DNA of 64,000 nucleotides from Mesostigma viride (GCA_009746045.1 RPFO01000891.1:705699-769698), one strand, 5' to 3'. Positions 32,903 through 45,700 are shown, counted from the first letter of the stretch. Program-made: numbers and translations. Notes: generated by a model from the sequence alone, not told the origin.

Positions 32903-34369
32903 ATGTTTTCTCCACGGTCTCTCCACGGCCAAAAGGATGCCACCTCGGCTCTCGTCGAGGCCGCCACAAGCGAGCTGCTGACGGCTCCAGATTGGGGCCC
33001 AACTATGGAAATTTGTGACTACGTGAACCGGAGCTCGAACGACGAGGTGAAAGAAGTTGTCAAGGCTTTGAAGAAGCGTTTAGGTCACAAAAGCCCTAAA
33101 GTGCAGCTGCTTGCGTTAACTGTCCTGGGTACCTGCGTGAAGAATTGTGGACCGACGTTCCACCATTACCTGGCCCACAAGGACGTCTTGCCTGAAATGA
33201 CGAAGATTGTGCTGAAACGAAGCTCGGATTTCCAGGTACGCGACCAAATTCTGATCCTGCTCGATTCTTGGGAAGAAGCGCTGTCAAGGAACTTTCCCCA
33301 GTTCGCGGAAGCATGCAGCCTCCTGCGGAGGAAGGGAATCAGCTTCCCGGCCCGGCCGGAGCAGGACGCTCCCATATTCACACCCCCGCCGCACGCGCAC
33401 CGGCCCCCGGAGCATCCGCCGGTCCGGTTCGACGCCCAGATGGCCGCGGACGCCATGCGGCCCGTGGTCCCCGTCCCCACGCTTGCACAGCAGCGGGAGC
33501 AGCTCTCTGTGGCCCGTACCACCGTCGACCTCCTGGGCCAGATGCTGAGCGGTGCCAAGGGCACGGAGGGGCCCCTAGCCGGCGGCGACGTGGTCGTGGA
33601 GCTAATCGAGCAGTGCCGGCTCGCCCAGCCGCAGCTGCTGGCCATCATCGACGCGACCAATGACGAGGCCACGCTCGAGGAGGCGCTCGGGTTGCACGAC
33701 CGTATCGGGGAAATGCTGGAACGTCACGAGCGTCTGATGGGGGGCACCTCACAAGGCAGCCACGGCGCACCACGGCCGCCAGCACCCTCACAGCCCGCCC
33801 CGTACCTGCCGCAAGCCATGCCGCCTCAACCCCTCCCCCCCTATGCGCCACCCATGCCCAGCAGCCGGCCTCTTTACCCGGCGGCCCCCCCTGTGACCCG
33901 GCCCCCTTATCCAGCCACTGGCGCGGCCCCACCCGTGGGCACTGCCCCCGGCGCTAATGCTGCCATACTTGACCTTCTATCTTTGGACGTGCCGTCGCCA
34001 GCCGTTCCCGCGATCCCCCCGATGGGGGTGGTCGCCGCACCAGCGCCGCCCCCACCCCCGTCCCAAGAGCCTGAGGAGGACGAATTCACGCAGCTGGCGC
34101 GCCGAGATAAAGGCAAGTCCGCGCAGGGCCTCCCTCTGCAGCTGGGCCAGGTATCGGGTGGCCCCTCGCAGGGTGTCATGCTGCCGCACGTGCGGAAAAC
34201 GAACCCTTTCGCTGACGACTTTGAGGTGCCCCCCCCCGTGCGCAGCCCCGTGCATGATGAGTTTGAGCGTCTCGCAATGGGGGTGCGCGGCAAGGGGCCG
34301 GCGGTGGATGCGGGTGGCGACCCCTATTCGGACGCCAAGCTGTTTGACCAGATGATGGGGCTCAAATAA
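32903..34369 (+). CDS. VHS-GAT domain protein (TOM1-like ubiquitin adaptor)
   Basis: 488 aa from the Met at 32903; an upstream in-frame Met at 32885 would add six residues. Residues about 8..140 form a VHS domain (LLTAPDWGPTMEICDYVN, KSPKVQLLALTVLGTCVKNC, VRDQILILLDSW). A GAT three-helix domain follows at about 195..285 (ARTTVDLLGQMLSG, LIEQCRLAQPQLLAII, LHDRIGEMLERHERL). The rest is Pro-rich and disordered, with a clathrin-box-like LLSLD and an NPF motif (NPFADDF). TOM1-like proteins bind ubiquitinated membrane cargo and pass it to ESCRT on endosomes; plants use them in place of ESCRT-0 (family knowledge). No intron is needed. It is divergent from ARP6. Confidence 0.9.
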   Translation: MFSPRSLHGQKDATSALVEAATSELLTAPDWGPTMEICDYVNRSSNDEVKEVVKALKKRLGHKSPKVQLLALTVLGTCVKNCGPTFHHYLAHKDVLPEMTKIVLKRSSDFQVRDQILILLDSWEEALSRNFPQFAEACSLLRRKGISFPARPEQDAPIFTPPPHAHRPPEHPPVRFDAQMAADAMRPVVPVPTLAQQREQLSVARTTVDLLGQMLSGAKGTEGPLAGGDVVVELIEQCRLAQPQLLAIIDATNDEATLEEALGLHDRIGEMLERHERLMGGTSQGSHGAPRPPAPSQPAPYLPQAMPPQPLPPYAPPMPSSRPLYPAAPPVTRPPYPATGAAPPVGTAPGANAAILDLLSLDVPSPAVPAIPPMGVVAAPAPPPPPSQEPEEDEFTQLARRDKGKSAQGLPLQLGQVSGGPSQGVMLPHVRKTNPFADDFEVPPPVRSPVHDEFERLAMGVRGKGPAVDAGGDPYSDAKLFDQMMGLK

Positions 34370-34379
34370 GCAGGGGTGG

Positions 34380-34630
34380 GCCATTAGCGGGCGTTACGCC
34401 AGCTGGGTGGGTGGTGCATTTTTGGCCCTCATGGGGGCTGGGTGGGCCCTTAGCGGGCCACATTTGAGCTGGGCGGGCCATTAGTGGGCCACATTTGAGC
34501 TGGATGGGCTATAAGTGGACCACGTGTGAGCTGGGTTGGCCATTAGTGGGCCACATGTGAGCTGGGTGGACCATTAGTGGGCCACATGGGAGCTGGGTGG
34601 ACCATTAGTTTGCCTTTCCTGAGCTGGGTG
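34380..34630. repeat. Degenerate 31-bp tandem repeat in 3' flank
   Basis: About eight imperfect copies of gctgggtgggccattagtgg plus gccacatttga start about ten bases after the stop codon of the VHS-GAT gene. They probably lie in its 3' UTR or just beyond. Confidence 0.85.
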
Positions 34631-35589
34631 GCCGGGTGGTGGGCTCGCCCATGGGTGTCTGTTGTGCCAGACCACATGGTGCTGCATTAGCCAGGTCGTC
34701 TTGTTGCCTGATGGCGGGCGTCACGTCCGCCTCATGCAAGGCTCGAACGAGATGATGCTTGGTGCCAGGTTCAGCGGGCCATGTGGCATCCCATGGAGAT
34801 GGGCAGTCTCGCTGCGAGGGACCCCCCGGTTTGACCTCCTCCAAGGTGCGGCACGATGCAGGGCTGTCAGCGAAAAGGTTTCCATAACGGCGGCGGAGCC
34901 AGCAAGGAGGGCTGTGGTGCTCCCTGTATGAGGTGAGACCAGGGGGAGAACGGTGAGGGAGGCGGGGGGAGTCGGACTGCAGGTCTGTGTGACAAGACCG
35001 GCGGGCATTAGTTTGAGACCGGCCGGCATGGCTGGTAGGGGCCAGCAGGCAGGGAGCCGTCACGGCAGCAAGCAGCACCAAACAGGCGTGCATGGTTTGA
35101 GTGTCTGAACACGAAGGAGATGTTGCGCTGGCTTGCTAAGTGCCTATGTATCTGCCAGTGATGGTGCCACACGTGCGCAGCATGTGCTATAGGACCATTG
35201 AAAGCATATAGACTGGGTCATGTGCAGTCCATTGTGGGCGGGGCATTCCTTTGCAAGATCTATCAAGGAGACAACCAGATCTATCTTTATACAGGATTTG
35301 GGAGCTTTTCTGAACCTGCCCATGCCGATTGTTGACACTTGCGATAATTTATAGCAATTCTGGGCGCACTGCCTTGCTATTTCTTGATAGACAACTTTCA
35401 TTGTTAAGCCTGTCCATTATTTGCCAGGGCGGGTGCAGATCTTCTGTGCATGCTGGTAGAGCTCGACCTGGTGTGTCACTCCGGTATGGAAGGGGACGAC
35501 TATCCTTAAAACTGATGCCTGCATGGCCAGTCAGTTTCCTGTCAGTACCTGTACAGGCCCAGTGTATAGGGGCTATATGAATCATTTCC
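34631..35589. other. Intergenic, no gene recognised
   Basis: No convincing coding frame. A short atcaaggagacaaccag motif near 35263..35280 is a fragment of the RT-element 3' end. Confidence 0.45.
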
Positions 35590-35795
35590 GGCCCCACCGT
35601 CTAGGTCATCTAGTCGCTCTACACGTAAGCCAGCCATAATTTCAATGCACACTGATACACATTTCCATCACCATTCATCTTCATCATCCTGAACGACTCG
35701 AACACGCGGACAAGATAACGGCAGGCTCGAGCTACCATGGTCCGGATTCTCCCGATTTCTGGCCTGCGCTGGTTGTCTCCTTGATATGAATCATT
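35590..35795 (+). mobile_element. 5'-truncated RT-element 3' end
   Basis: This is the reverse complement of the block at 18228..18440 and 41698..41870: gtctaggtcatctagtcgct, then tttccatcaccattcat, and finally ggttgtctccttgatat. It fits the 3'-terminal block of the reverse-transcriptase element. Confidence 0.7.
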
Positions 35796-35931
35796 CATTC
35801 AATTTCATGCAGTTTCTCTAGGATTGCGGGGAGTCCTGATGGAACGTAACACACGGGTGACTAATGAAGCAGTTAATTAAGCACGTGACCGCGTCACGTG
35901 GGTGCCAATACAGAGGGTGCCAATACAGAGT

Positions 35932-36400
35932 TATAACATGCCTCCGTTGGGAGATAATGTAGCACATATTCCTTAAGATGGATGGTGGAGTGGAGAGAGC
36001 CGCGTAATCTAACTAACTCTAGCTCGCGTAAAACTAAGCTATCTAGTCTAGCTAGAAAAATCCTAACTACACTACTCATCAAAACGCCGCCTCCTCTTGG
36101 GGGGAGGTGGCTTGCCCACAGGGGCTGGCGTGTGAGCCTTGACAATCTTCGATCTGCCACCGCGTCTTGTTCTGCATGGCAGTCCAAAGAAGGGAGAGAG
36201 AGTGGATGTGGTGTTCAAACTGGGCTGGGACCACTAGGTTGTCCAGCAACATCTGGATGTAGTTCGTGACATGTTTCCCTACCCATTTGGGGATGCCCTT
36301 GTTGGGGCCAGGCCAGGTCAGAATATGCCGCCCGGGCTGGCCAAGCCGCTGGGGGCCTGCCAGACCAAGGGCGGTGTCGACCTGGCTGGTGCGAGCAAGG
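35932..36400 (-). mobile_element. 5'-truncated LINE copy
   Basis: Minus-strand copy of the LINE 3' end. The C-terminal reverse-transcriptase residues can be read (LARTSQVDTAL, GQPGRHILTWPGPN, IHSLSLLWTAMQNKTRW), then the 3' UTR with hairpin CTCCCAACGGAG (35942..35953 on the plus strand as ctccgttgggag). Target-site duplications are not clear. Confidence 0.85.
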
Positions 36401-36524
36401 TGATCAGAATAGAATCAGAATAGAAGGGGTATACGGCTTCAAGTACATCTTAGTGCTCAACAACTCCACAACTTTCATGTGGGTATGTAAACTGCCACCT
36501 GCTCGGGGTGCACCTGCACCACCA

Positions 36525-36700
36525 TTAATTAATTAATTAATTAATTAGACTCGTGCTCCCGTTGGGGAGTCACGGAGCATTAACCCCGATGGATGGATGG
36601 ATGGATGGATGGATGGATGGGTGCAACCAGTCCTACCGGTCTAATCTATCTACATCAGCTACCTACAACATCTATCTAAACAACATCACGCTACCCTAGG
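36525..36700 (+). repeat. Family C tail with (GGAT)n
   Basis: (TTAA)n is followed by ctcccgttggggag (36556..36569), gtcacggagcattaacccc, then GGAT repeats. The same layout is seen near 1494 and inverted at 20505 and 61670. Confidence 0.65.
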
Positions 36701-37510
36701 GCTGCACCACCATGGTGTATCATATACCAAAAGGACTTACATGCGTACTGGGGTGGAAGATGGGCATGGCTAAGCAATATCTTGAGCTAGCATGGCTTCG
36801 CATGGCAGTGAGTGCAGCTAGAAAGAGGCTAATACCTCATCTGATAGGATTACAGCGCGATACATCGCATTCTAACCCTACGACGATGTATTGCGTTGTA
36901 AAAAAAACACAATTAATTATTTACATCAGCTAGGCCATGCTTTCAAATGTCCAAGAAAAACCGCACAGTGCAAAGACAATACTTAGTTGCTTTCGGAATA
37001 TGGAATAAAAACAAAACCAATTAGTTCTTACATAAACAGGGACAGAACCGGCACACAAAACTGATATTTACAAAAATGCCACCTGGACGTGGTTGCTGCC
37101 ACGACAGGCTGGCCGGCGTCTGAAAAACATGCAAAGGTCAGCGACAGCGGACCTGTCTCCTGAGTAATCAGATGGGAACAAACCCACATTCCAGGAACAC
37201 TCACTGGACACAAAATTGAGTGCAAAGTTCAACATTTGGGAAGCAGCACAGGGAAAATTGAAGCTGTTGCCCTGGAAAAGGGGAAAAACAGAGGAAAACA
37301 CAGGGGTAAGCCTGCAAAGGCTGGGAAGGGCTTCAGCACCCTCTACGCCTCAGGCAAAAAACCTTTCGTACACACACAGCATTGTACTTCCATTGAACTA
37401 CAAAACTTGTCTTGAATGTTCTGACCTCCTACAAAATTGTCCGTTGGGCCGGCCGTACAGCCTAACATTTTGCCAACATTCTTTAGTGAGACAAAAATAT
37501 CGCTGCTCAT

Positions 37511-39789
37511 TTACACCGCCACCGCGTGGAACTTGTCAATCAGCAGCTTCTTCAGATACGCCTCCAGCTCCGAGACAGGCACTGCCTTCTCGAAATCCGA
37601 CGCGAGCGTTGGCTGCTCCCCGATCTCGCCTCCCACGAGGACACGGAACCCCGAGGTCGCCTTCCCATCCACCTTGGCAGGGGCGCCCACAAGCCCGATC
37701 GTGCCCACCTGCGCCTGGCCGCACGAGTTTGGGCAGCCCGTTACGTGGATGCGGACTGGGTGCGAGCCTTCAGGGAACCGGAGCTGCGCATCCAGGGACT
37801 GGATCAGGGGGATCAGGCTGCTCTTGGTCTCCGCAAGCCCAAAGGGACAGAACTGTGCGCCCGTGCAGGAGACAAAGTGCGACGTGAGCGGGCCCGCGGT
37901 GCCCACCTTGTACTTTTGGAACAGCGGTTCTGCCAGGAAGGCCGCCAAGTTGGCCTCAGGGATGTTGACAAAGATCACGTCCTGGCCCACGGTGAGCCGG
38001 ACGGTCCCGTCGCCGTGCCTCTCGGCAATGTCGGCAATTGCCGACATATCCGAAGGGAGCAGCCGCCCCGCAGGCACAGTGGCCTGCGCGAAGAACATCC
38101 CGGGCTGCTTCTGGGGGTGCACACCCGCGAGTGACCGGTGCTCCCACTTGCCCGCCTGGTAGGCCTCGTTGACCACGCGGGGGTGCAGGGGCCCCTTTCC
38201 GAGCTGCGCCTCGACCGCGGCGCGGAACTTGTCGACGCCCCACTCCTCGATGAAGTAGAGGAGGCGGATCTTGGTGCGGTTGCCGCGCGACCCGTGGTCA
38301 CGGTACACGATCAGCATCGCCTCGGTGAAGGCGACGACCTCCTCGGCAGGGACCCATGCGTTGAGGTCAATGGACATGTCGCACCGCTGACCGCTGAAGA
38401 AACCGCCCACGATGACATTGAAGCCGGTGCGGCCCGTGGCCGGGTCGACGATGGCGTCAAACCCGAGGTCATTGATGTGGGTGTGCGCGAAGTTGTCGCG
38501 CGTGGAGTTGAACGCGACATTGAACTTGCGGGGCAGGTTGGAGAGTTCCGCACGCCCTTTCCCATGGTTGGTCAGCATGTCCTGGACACCCTTGCAGAGC
38601 GGGCGGGTGTCAATAAGCTCATGGGGGTCCACCCCCGCAATGGGATTTCCCACAATATTGCGCACGTTGTCTAGCCCCGTCTGCTTGCAGGTGATCCCGA
38701 CCGCCCACAGGCTATCGATAACCCCGTCAGCGTCCTCCAGAGGCATGCCCCGGAGCTGAATGTTCTGACGCGTCGTGATGTCCACGTGGCCATCTTCTCC
38801 GTACTTGGCAACTGCCTTATCCAGCGCACGGAGTTGGGCACCATTCAGCTCGCCGTTTGGCACGCGCATGCGGAGCATGAAGCGGCCGGGGGTGGCCTTG
38901 CGGCGGTGGAAGAGACCCGTCCACTTGAGCCGCATGTCGATATCATCCAAGTCCAGGTCCTCCCATTTCGTCTTGCCTTCCCGGATGAGACGGGCCATCT
39001 CGTACACTTCCGTCCAGGCAGAGTGGCCGGCTTTGGTGTTCTTCATCTGCAGGAACATAGGGGGCACAAAGAAGGGGAAAATAATTACTTAGATTTCGAA
39101 AAGGCGCGTCGGTAAAAATGGTAAATACGTTTGCCCTACTCGGAAGAGCACGATGGACACGCTGCATACTGTCAAGAGTAATGAAGCATTTACAGAGGTG
39201 GTTATTTCACGCCTGCAAAACACTCCAGCATTTACAAGCTATCGATAAGAAGGAAGAAAAAAATAAATTGAAGGACTTTTTTTCGTTCTACCGCGCCTCC
39301 AAAAAGAAACTCGTATTTTAACTCATGTCGTCCCGGAAACTTGCCTTCTCGACTTTATTGGCACTCTTTGCCAAGGCCTGTTGTCTGGCTGACTCGGGCA
39401 ACACGGCAAGGCCCGAGATCGACATGTCATATTCCTCCGTTCCGACATCTTCCGCCGCGACTGCTTGAACCATGAATGCCCGTCTTGAGCTCGACTTGGC
39501 TGATATAAGAAAGGAACAGGCAAAAATCCACAGAAATTACGGCGGCGTCATTACCCGTTATCTCCATCATGCAAAAAAAGCAATGCATCCCCGGATAAGC
39601 AAGACTCCAAACTTGGATCTTTAACATCTTACGATTTTGCACGAAACCGCATGCAAAATCTTTACCTGCAACAGCGGCCGTCCTCGGCCAACGGCTGACA
39701 AATGCGGACTCATTTTTCCCAAGAAAGGAGCTAGATGACTGGGAAAACACATTAACACGGCCAGTGGCCTGCAGCGAAACGGCCGCCAT
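37511..39789 (-). CDS. Ferredoxin-nitrite reductase, chloroplast
   Basis: Three exons (39666..39789, 39345..39499, 37511..39046) give 604 aa. Exon 1 and the start of exon 2 encode a Ser/Arg-rich plastid transit peptide (MAAVSLQATGRVNVF, then RRAFMVQAVAAEDV). The mature enzyme starts near NKVEK, followed by KAGHSAWTEVYEM and RLKWTGLFHRRKATPGRFM. The siroheme and 4Fe-4S ligands are visible as CTGAQFC and GCPNSC (Cys about 487, 493, 531 and 535). It reduces nitrite to ammonium with electrons from ferredoxin in the stroma (family knowledge). Intron 1 is GT-AG in phase 1. Intron 2 is best read as GC-AG (GAGAAG|GCAAGT), because that joins NKVEK directly to the next exon in phase 0. A symbol such as NiR/NII would fit; none is assigned as the clade is unknown. 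Confidence 0.93.
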
Positions 39790-41575
39790 GTCTGGGCCTG
39801 GCCGAAATGGGCGGGTGGCGAGTATGCGAGCCGGCGCACTGAGCGTAGGTGCCGGGGACGACTAGGGTTTAAGCAACGCAGGTGAACACGCGTCGATGTC
39901 AGGTTGTGCGCTCGCACGCGAATCCCACTTCAGCACGGCCTGCGGCGTGCCATCGGTTTTCCTTCCATGTCCCAAAAGACAATTTTGGAAACGCTTCGTA
40001 ACGGACTTCTGCGCATTCGCAGGATAGTTGAAATCCTGATACCTTTTAACACTTGAGTTTAAAGTCCCTAGCACTGGTGGCTACTCTGTGATCAGGGCAC
40101 AGAAAACACCCTGTCCAGCGGATGGCAGATGTTCCTGTTTGCTCCTCGTGCCGCGAAAGGCCAAGATCTCAAACGAATCTGCGAACGCGGCGTGCCCAGC
40201 AGGCGGCAGATTGCAGAATGAATGCAATCTGGTTCTCTGAGCTCGAACGTCGTGGAAATTGAGAAAATAATCATTTATGTTGCTGTCCAGACCACGTATG
40301 AAAGTACCGCAGATGAGTCCAGCAATTTTTCGCGCGCGCCCAAAACCGCACTGTATATGTCTGTACCTCGTTGTGTACCGTAGGCACGTATTTACATCCG
40401 ACGTCTTAGCTTGTGGGACGTGCGTGACGTATCTGTTGTCTCGCGGTAGTTTTGCCGAACGGACGTCATCAGTCACTGTAATAGCGCCATTAATACCTAA
40501 ATATCTGGGTAGATGTCAGGCCAGGATGCCCATTTCTAACCTTGGAACACAGTTGTGGAATTCGGATGCCAAATTCATTTGCATCTTGGATGCATTCTAC
40601 TTCTGGAAAACGGCCGCAACTGCGGCCAGTCACGCGCTCAAGGACTTGCAGAAGGTTAAACCTTCAATGAGGTTTCCGATAAAAGAGACTTCGTCGCGGC
40701 CCATTCCGACAAACCGTTAGAAAATTGCAACCCATTGTCCGGATTTGCAGGAGTAATAATCAACCAGGAATGAGTAAAGATCTCGCGATCTGTTGATGAT
40801 GCAGGTATAACGACTGACTCGATGCCCTGCGCTACTACTCGGCATGTTTTTTGGTTATTTCCAGCTCGTTTATCCTTGGACGGTTTGCGAGAAATTTGGT
40901 TGTAATTACTTGCCGTGTCCACTTTGGTACCCATTTCTATCTACTTGAACGACGCTTGAAGGCTGAGGGCGTGATCAAATTACAACAATTGTAAGAAACC
41001 TGCGCATGCATGTAGAGGCGCACGACTACACGTAGAGCATGCGTAGACCCGCCCTGATCACCCGATGCATCCAACCATGGTCCTGACTAACCATCCATGG
41101 TCATCCTTGGAGAAGCACTTTTTGCCGCAGCCTGTTGCGCTCAGTGACGTGCGATGCCATGTATTCGTTAAGTACACCAACCGGCTGACGATTCTTCCCT
41201 CTCATTATCCATGCTTTTTCCCGTCCCCTGACATTCTATTATGGATCCATGTAGCTAGCCCAAGTAAATATGCACTTCGCTCTTCTACAGGCAGACAAGT
41301 GGTCTACATCACATGTGCGAGGAATCTTGCATGCCGCATCCAGCACAAAACATGATAGTAACAGGCTATATGCTGCTGTGCCTACTGCTAATGTACATTA
41401 TATACTGGCTGCATGCGAAAACAAGATATACCTCAAAATTAGGTTTGACAGTACAGTACACCATATATGCAGGATTTGAGGATCGACCAGAGCCGACCAA
41501 CCTCTGCGATCCAATGACCACCCTATTCAATTAACACTGTGCATGACATTCAAAAATTTAATTAAATTGGAACAT
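39790..41575. other. Intergenic upstream of nitrite reductase
   Basis: About 1.8 kb with no recognised gene or element. The first few hundred bases should contain the nitrite reductase promoter; I could not identify specific sites. Confidence 0.5.
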
Positions 41576-41650
41576 ATCAAGGAGACAACCAAAGCAGGCC
41601 AGAAATCGGGAGAATCCGGACCATGGTAGCTCGAGCCTGCCGTTATGTTG
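41576..41650 (-). mobile_element. RT-element 3' fragment
   Basis: A partial copy of the atcaaggagacaacc block, followed at 41669..41680 by ctccgtggggag, a mutated copy of the LINE hairpin. The next, longer copy begins at 41698. Confidence 0.6.
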
Positions 41651-41873
41651 TCTGCGATTTCGAATCGTTATCTCCGTGGGGAGTACATGCAGCACATATC
41701 AAGGAGACAACCAGCCCAGGCCAGAAATCGGGAGAATCCGGACCATGGTAGCTCGAGCGCCGTTATCTTGTCCGCGTGTTCGAGTTGTTCAGGATGATGA
41801 ATATGAATGGTGATGGAAATGTGTAGCCTTGTGCATTGAAATAATGGCTGGCTTACGTGTAGAGCGACTAGAT

Positions 41874-42430
41874 TCTGATTTGGCACGCCGCAAAGGTGAA
41901 AACCATTTGCGTTTAGTGCCGGTCCGCGGAAAACGCGATTAAAAAAAATTAAATTAAATTATAACATGCCTCCGTGGGGAGGTCATGTGACACATATTCC
42001 ATGATGGATGGGGTGGAGGGAGCCGCGTGATCGAACTATCCTAACTCTAAGCTATCTAGAAAAATCCTAACTACACTACTCATCAAAACGCCTCCGCCGC
42101 TTGCATGGGGGGAGGTGGCTTCCGGGAAAACGCGATCTGCAAATGAATCTAGGCCGGAATCAAACTGGGGACCTCTCGCACCAACTTTTGCTGACTATAG
42201 GACGGACGTCTCCGGATCCTAGGGCATCGCCAACTGACACCTACAGTCATCCGCAAAAGTTAATTCTCCTTTCCGGGGAGTGATGCAAGCCAGTCGAATT
42301 TGGTACTAGATAAATCATTCGAGATCTGTGTGTGTAGGAGTACTACACACGTGTCCACTCGAGACTTGTTCAGTCTCGAAACGTGAGACGGGCTGAACAT
42401 GGCTGGAACCTTCTTGAGAAGGGGGCGTAC
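41874..42430 (-). mobile_element. SINE-like element A, copy 1
   Basis: Flanked by GAGCGACTAGAT at 41862..41873 and 42431..42442. Without the inner insertion (41940..42124 and one 12-bp duplication) it is about 360 bp. Its sense strand (minus here) carries AGTTGGCGATGCC and, about 60 bp on, CCCAGTTCGATTCCGG, which resemble Pol III A and B boxes. It ends in CCAAATCAGA directly at the target duplication, with no A-rich tail. Confidence 0.75.
41940..42124 (-). mobile_element. 5'-truncated LINE nested in SINE-like element A
   Basis: 185 bp of LINE 3' end (AATTT-type tail, hairpin region at 41970..41981, the end of the ORF2 frame). It is bounded by GGAAAACGCGAT at 41928..41939 and 42125..42136. 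Removing it and one duplication restores the uninterrupted element A sequence seen at 48585, 51233 and 60000. Confidence 0.85.
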
Positions 42431-42713
42431 GAGCGACTAGATGACCTAGACGGTGGGGCCGGAAACATGCAGCTTGCTTGATCAGGGCGTGCGTTTCGAG
42501 CCACTGGCCGGGAGTGTCTAGGGGTAAGCACCATTGCTGCGATCGCTCTCCCACCATTTACGAGGAAATTAAAAAATTAAATTAAATTATAACATGTCTC
42601 CGTTGGGAGATCATGTAGCACATATTCCAGGTTGGATGGGTGGTGTGGAGGAAGCCGCGTAATCGAACTAACCTAACTCTAAGCTATATCTAGTCTAGCA
42701 AAGCCTATCTACG

Positions 42714-45700
42714 CTACTCATCAAAACGGCTCCTCCGTTTGGGGGGAGGCGGCTTGCCCACAGGGGCTGGCGTGTGCGCCTTGACAATCTTCTTCCACCG
42801 CGTCTTGTCCTGCATGGCAGTCCAAAGACGGGAGAGAGAGTGGATGCGGTACTCAAACTGGGCTGGGACCACTAGGTCGTCCAGCAACATCTGGGTATAG
42901 GTCATGGCATGTTTCCCTACCTTTTTAGGAATGTTCTTGGGGCCAGGCCAGGTCAAAATGTGCCGCCCCGGTTGGCCGAGCCGCTGGGGACCGGCCAGAC
43001 CAAGGGCGGTGTCGACCTGGCTGGTGCGAGCAAGATGTCCTACAAATGCTATCCTACGCTGTCTAATCTCGTCCGAAATACGCGGCATACCGTGATACAA
43101 AGACTCTAAGGACCTACGCTGAGAAAACCCGACATTCAGGACCTGTCGGAGCATCCGGGTTACCGTGCCGTCTAGCTTGGCTGCCAGTGTTGCCGTGAGT
43201 GTCCACGCCTCGGCGCCATACGTGAGCACCGTGAGGACGAGGACCTTGAAGAGCATGCGCTTGCGGTGCTCGTCCAGGCCCTTGGAGCGCCAGTAGGTGT
43301 TGAGCGAACGGAGCTTGGCCCAGGAAAGGCCGATGCGGGTGTCCACATCGTCGGCAGTGTCCGGAAGCCAACTCCCCAACAGCTTGAAGCGGTCGCGGAG
43401 TGGGACCTCCGTCCCGTCTAGCAGGCGCGGCAGCGGTGGGCGACTGGAGGCCCCAATCACCATCGCCTCAGTTTTGACACTAATCTCCAACCCCACCGCC
43501 CTCGCCTCCAGGCCCAGACAGTCCAGCCAGGTCTGAATGTGCTCGGGGCGCGCGATGAGGGTGGTGTCGTCCGCATAAATCAGGTCAGCCAGGCGGTAAC
43601 CCGTGCTAACCCCGCCGTGCCCACGCTCGTTAAGGATGTCCAAGCCTGGCTCGAACCCCTTAAGAGCAGTAAAGCGCGCACGTGCCTGGCGCATGACGTG
43701 GTCCACGACAATAATGAACAGGTATGGAGACAGGACACAACCTTGCCACACCCCGTGGTGAAGGGGGAATGGTGGGGTGGTGCCTTCCGCAGTCCGCACT
43801 ACTGCCTGTGAGCCCTCATACAGTCGGCGAATGGCAGCAATAAACGCTGGTGGCACGCGGTCCAGAGCTAGGATGGCCCAAAGAGCCTCCCAGAGGACCG
43901 TGTCAAAGGCCTTGATATAGTCAACAAAAATGAGGACCAGCGGCAAACTGTCAGGGGGAAGGCGACGCACCTCCTCCATCAACCGGCGCGCGACAAACAC
44001 AGCCATGACAGTGTTACGACCACTACGGAAACCCATCTGAGACTCACCCAGGTGTGGGTCCAGCGCGGCGCGGAGCCTGTGCAGCATCATGCGCATGAAG
44101 ACCTTCAGCGCGGCGCTCTGGAGGCAGACACCCCGGTAGTTACCGGGGTCAGCAGCAGAGCCCTTCTTGTACAGCATGACGCGGATGGCCGTCTGCCACT
44201 CAGCAGGCGGAGGCTCGTCAGAGAGCAGGACACGGTTGCAGAACGCCAGCAGAAGATCCCTAACCGCCAGATCAGGGGTCTTCAGCAGCTCAGCAGAAAG
44301 GTGGTCGGCACCGACCGCCGCATCGTACCGCAGGCGAGCAAGGGCGCCGTCCAATTCCTCCAAAGTGAAGGGGTGGACGACGTCGTTGGTGGCAAGGCAG
44401 CCCTCCTTCAAGGCGGGGACTTGGTAGTCCGCGGCCGAGGAGGGGGGCGCTGGCGGCGGCGGGGGTCCGGCGACCCCGAGGCGGGCGGCCGTCTCGGGGT
44501 GAAGCGGCGGGGGGGGGCGCGAGCCCCACCGGTCAAGGAAACATTGTGGGCCAACCAGCGGTCAAGGCTTACCGGCGCCGTGCCGTCCCCCGTGTGCTCC
44601 ACCGGGGTGCGCTGCCGCCGGCCGCCGAGCCGGTCGAGGTGGTACCACATGTCCTTGCCCTGGTTGCGAGCCTGGCAGGCCTTGGCATCCGCGATGCACT
44701 GGGCCGCCTCCGCGTCCTGAGCGTGCTCGTAGGCCTCCACAAGGGCGGCCTTGAGCAATGGTTTCTGCAGCGGGTCCCGGTTACGCTTGAGGCGGTGCCG
44801 GGCGGCCAAGACCTTGGGGTCCTGGCGGTAGAGCGGGCCGGGGCGGCGGCGGGGCATGACCGGCAGGTGCCGGGCCGCCAGCAACGGGGCACGGGCCGCA
44901 AAGCCCGCAAAAATGGCTGCGTTGGGGGCACCATTGTCCAGCTCGTCGACGTCCGCCCGGGCGTCCAGTGCCGACAGGTACTTCCGTCGGCACCAGTTCC
45001 GCTCGTGCTCGGCGTCCGTCCAGTCCTCAGGATCTCCCTTGACCGGACGTAGAGCAGACCAGTCAGGGCGGACCACTGGGGCGCGGCGCGCGGGGACGTG
45101 GAACCGGAGCCGAAGGGTCGCGCGCACCAACCGGTGGTCAGAGCACACCGTGGGCGTGTCAAACACTCGGGTGTCCAGAACCGAGGTACACCTGGGCTGC
45201 CGTACCACCACGTAGTCCAGACAGGCCTGACGGCCGTTAGGGCCACGAAAAGTGACCAAGTCCTGGGAGGGACGTTGGAAGTGGCAGTTGACAGCAACCA
45301 TCCCGCTATCCCGCAAAAAGGCAGAAAACAGGGGAGTGTTGTCATTAGCAGCAGTGTCAGCAGGCGCAAAGCGACTGCCAGCAGTACCCACGGGGAGCGT
45401 GGCATTGGCGTCTAGCAGCATAACCAAAAAGTGGCGGGCCGGGGTGGCCCCCTCAAGGCTATGCAAGTCCTCGAAGAACTTCTGGCGTTCCAACGCAGGT
45501 AGACCACTATGGGGTGCGTAGCCCACCCCCACCGTGAGGTGGTGTTTAGACCGCCCCTCGACGGAGGTGAAGTGTGCTACCATAAGGCGTGGCGTTAGAA
45601 ACTTAAGCGTGCTGAGGCTAGCAACTGCCAGCGGCGAACACAAAAGACCAACACCACCTTGGCCAGACGTACCGCTGCCAGCAAAGTAAAACCTCCAGCC

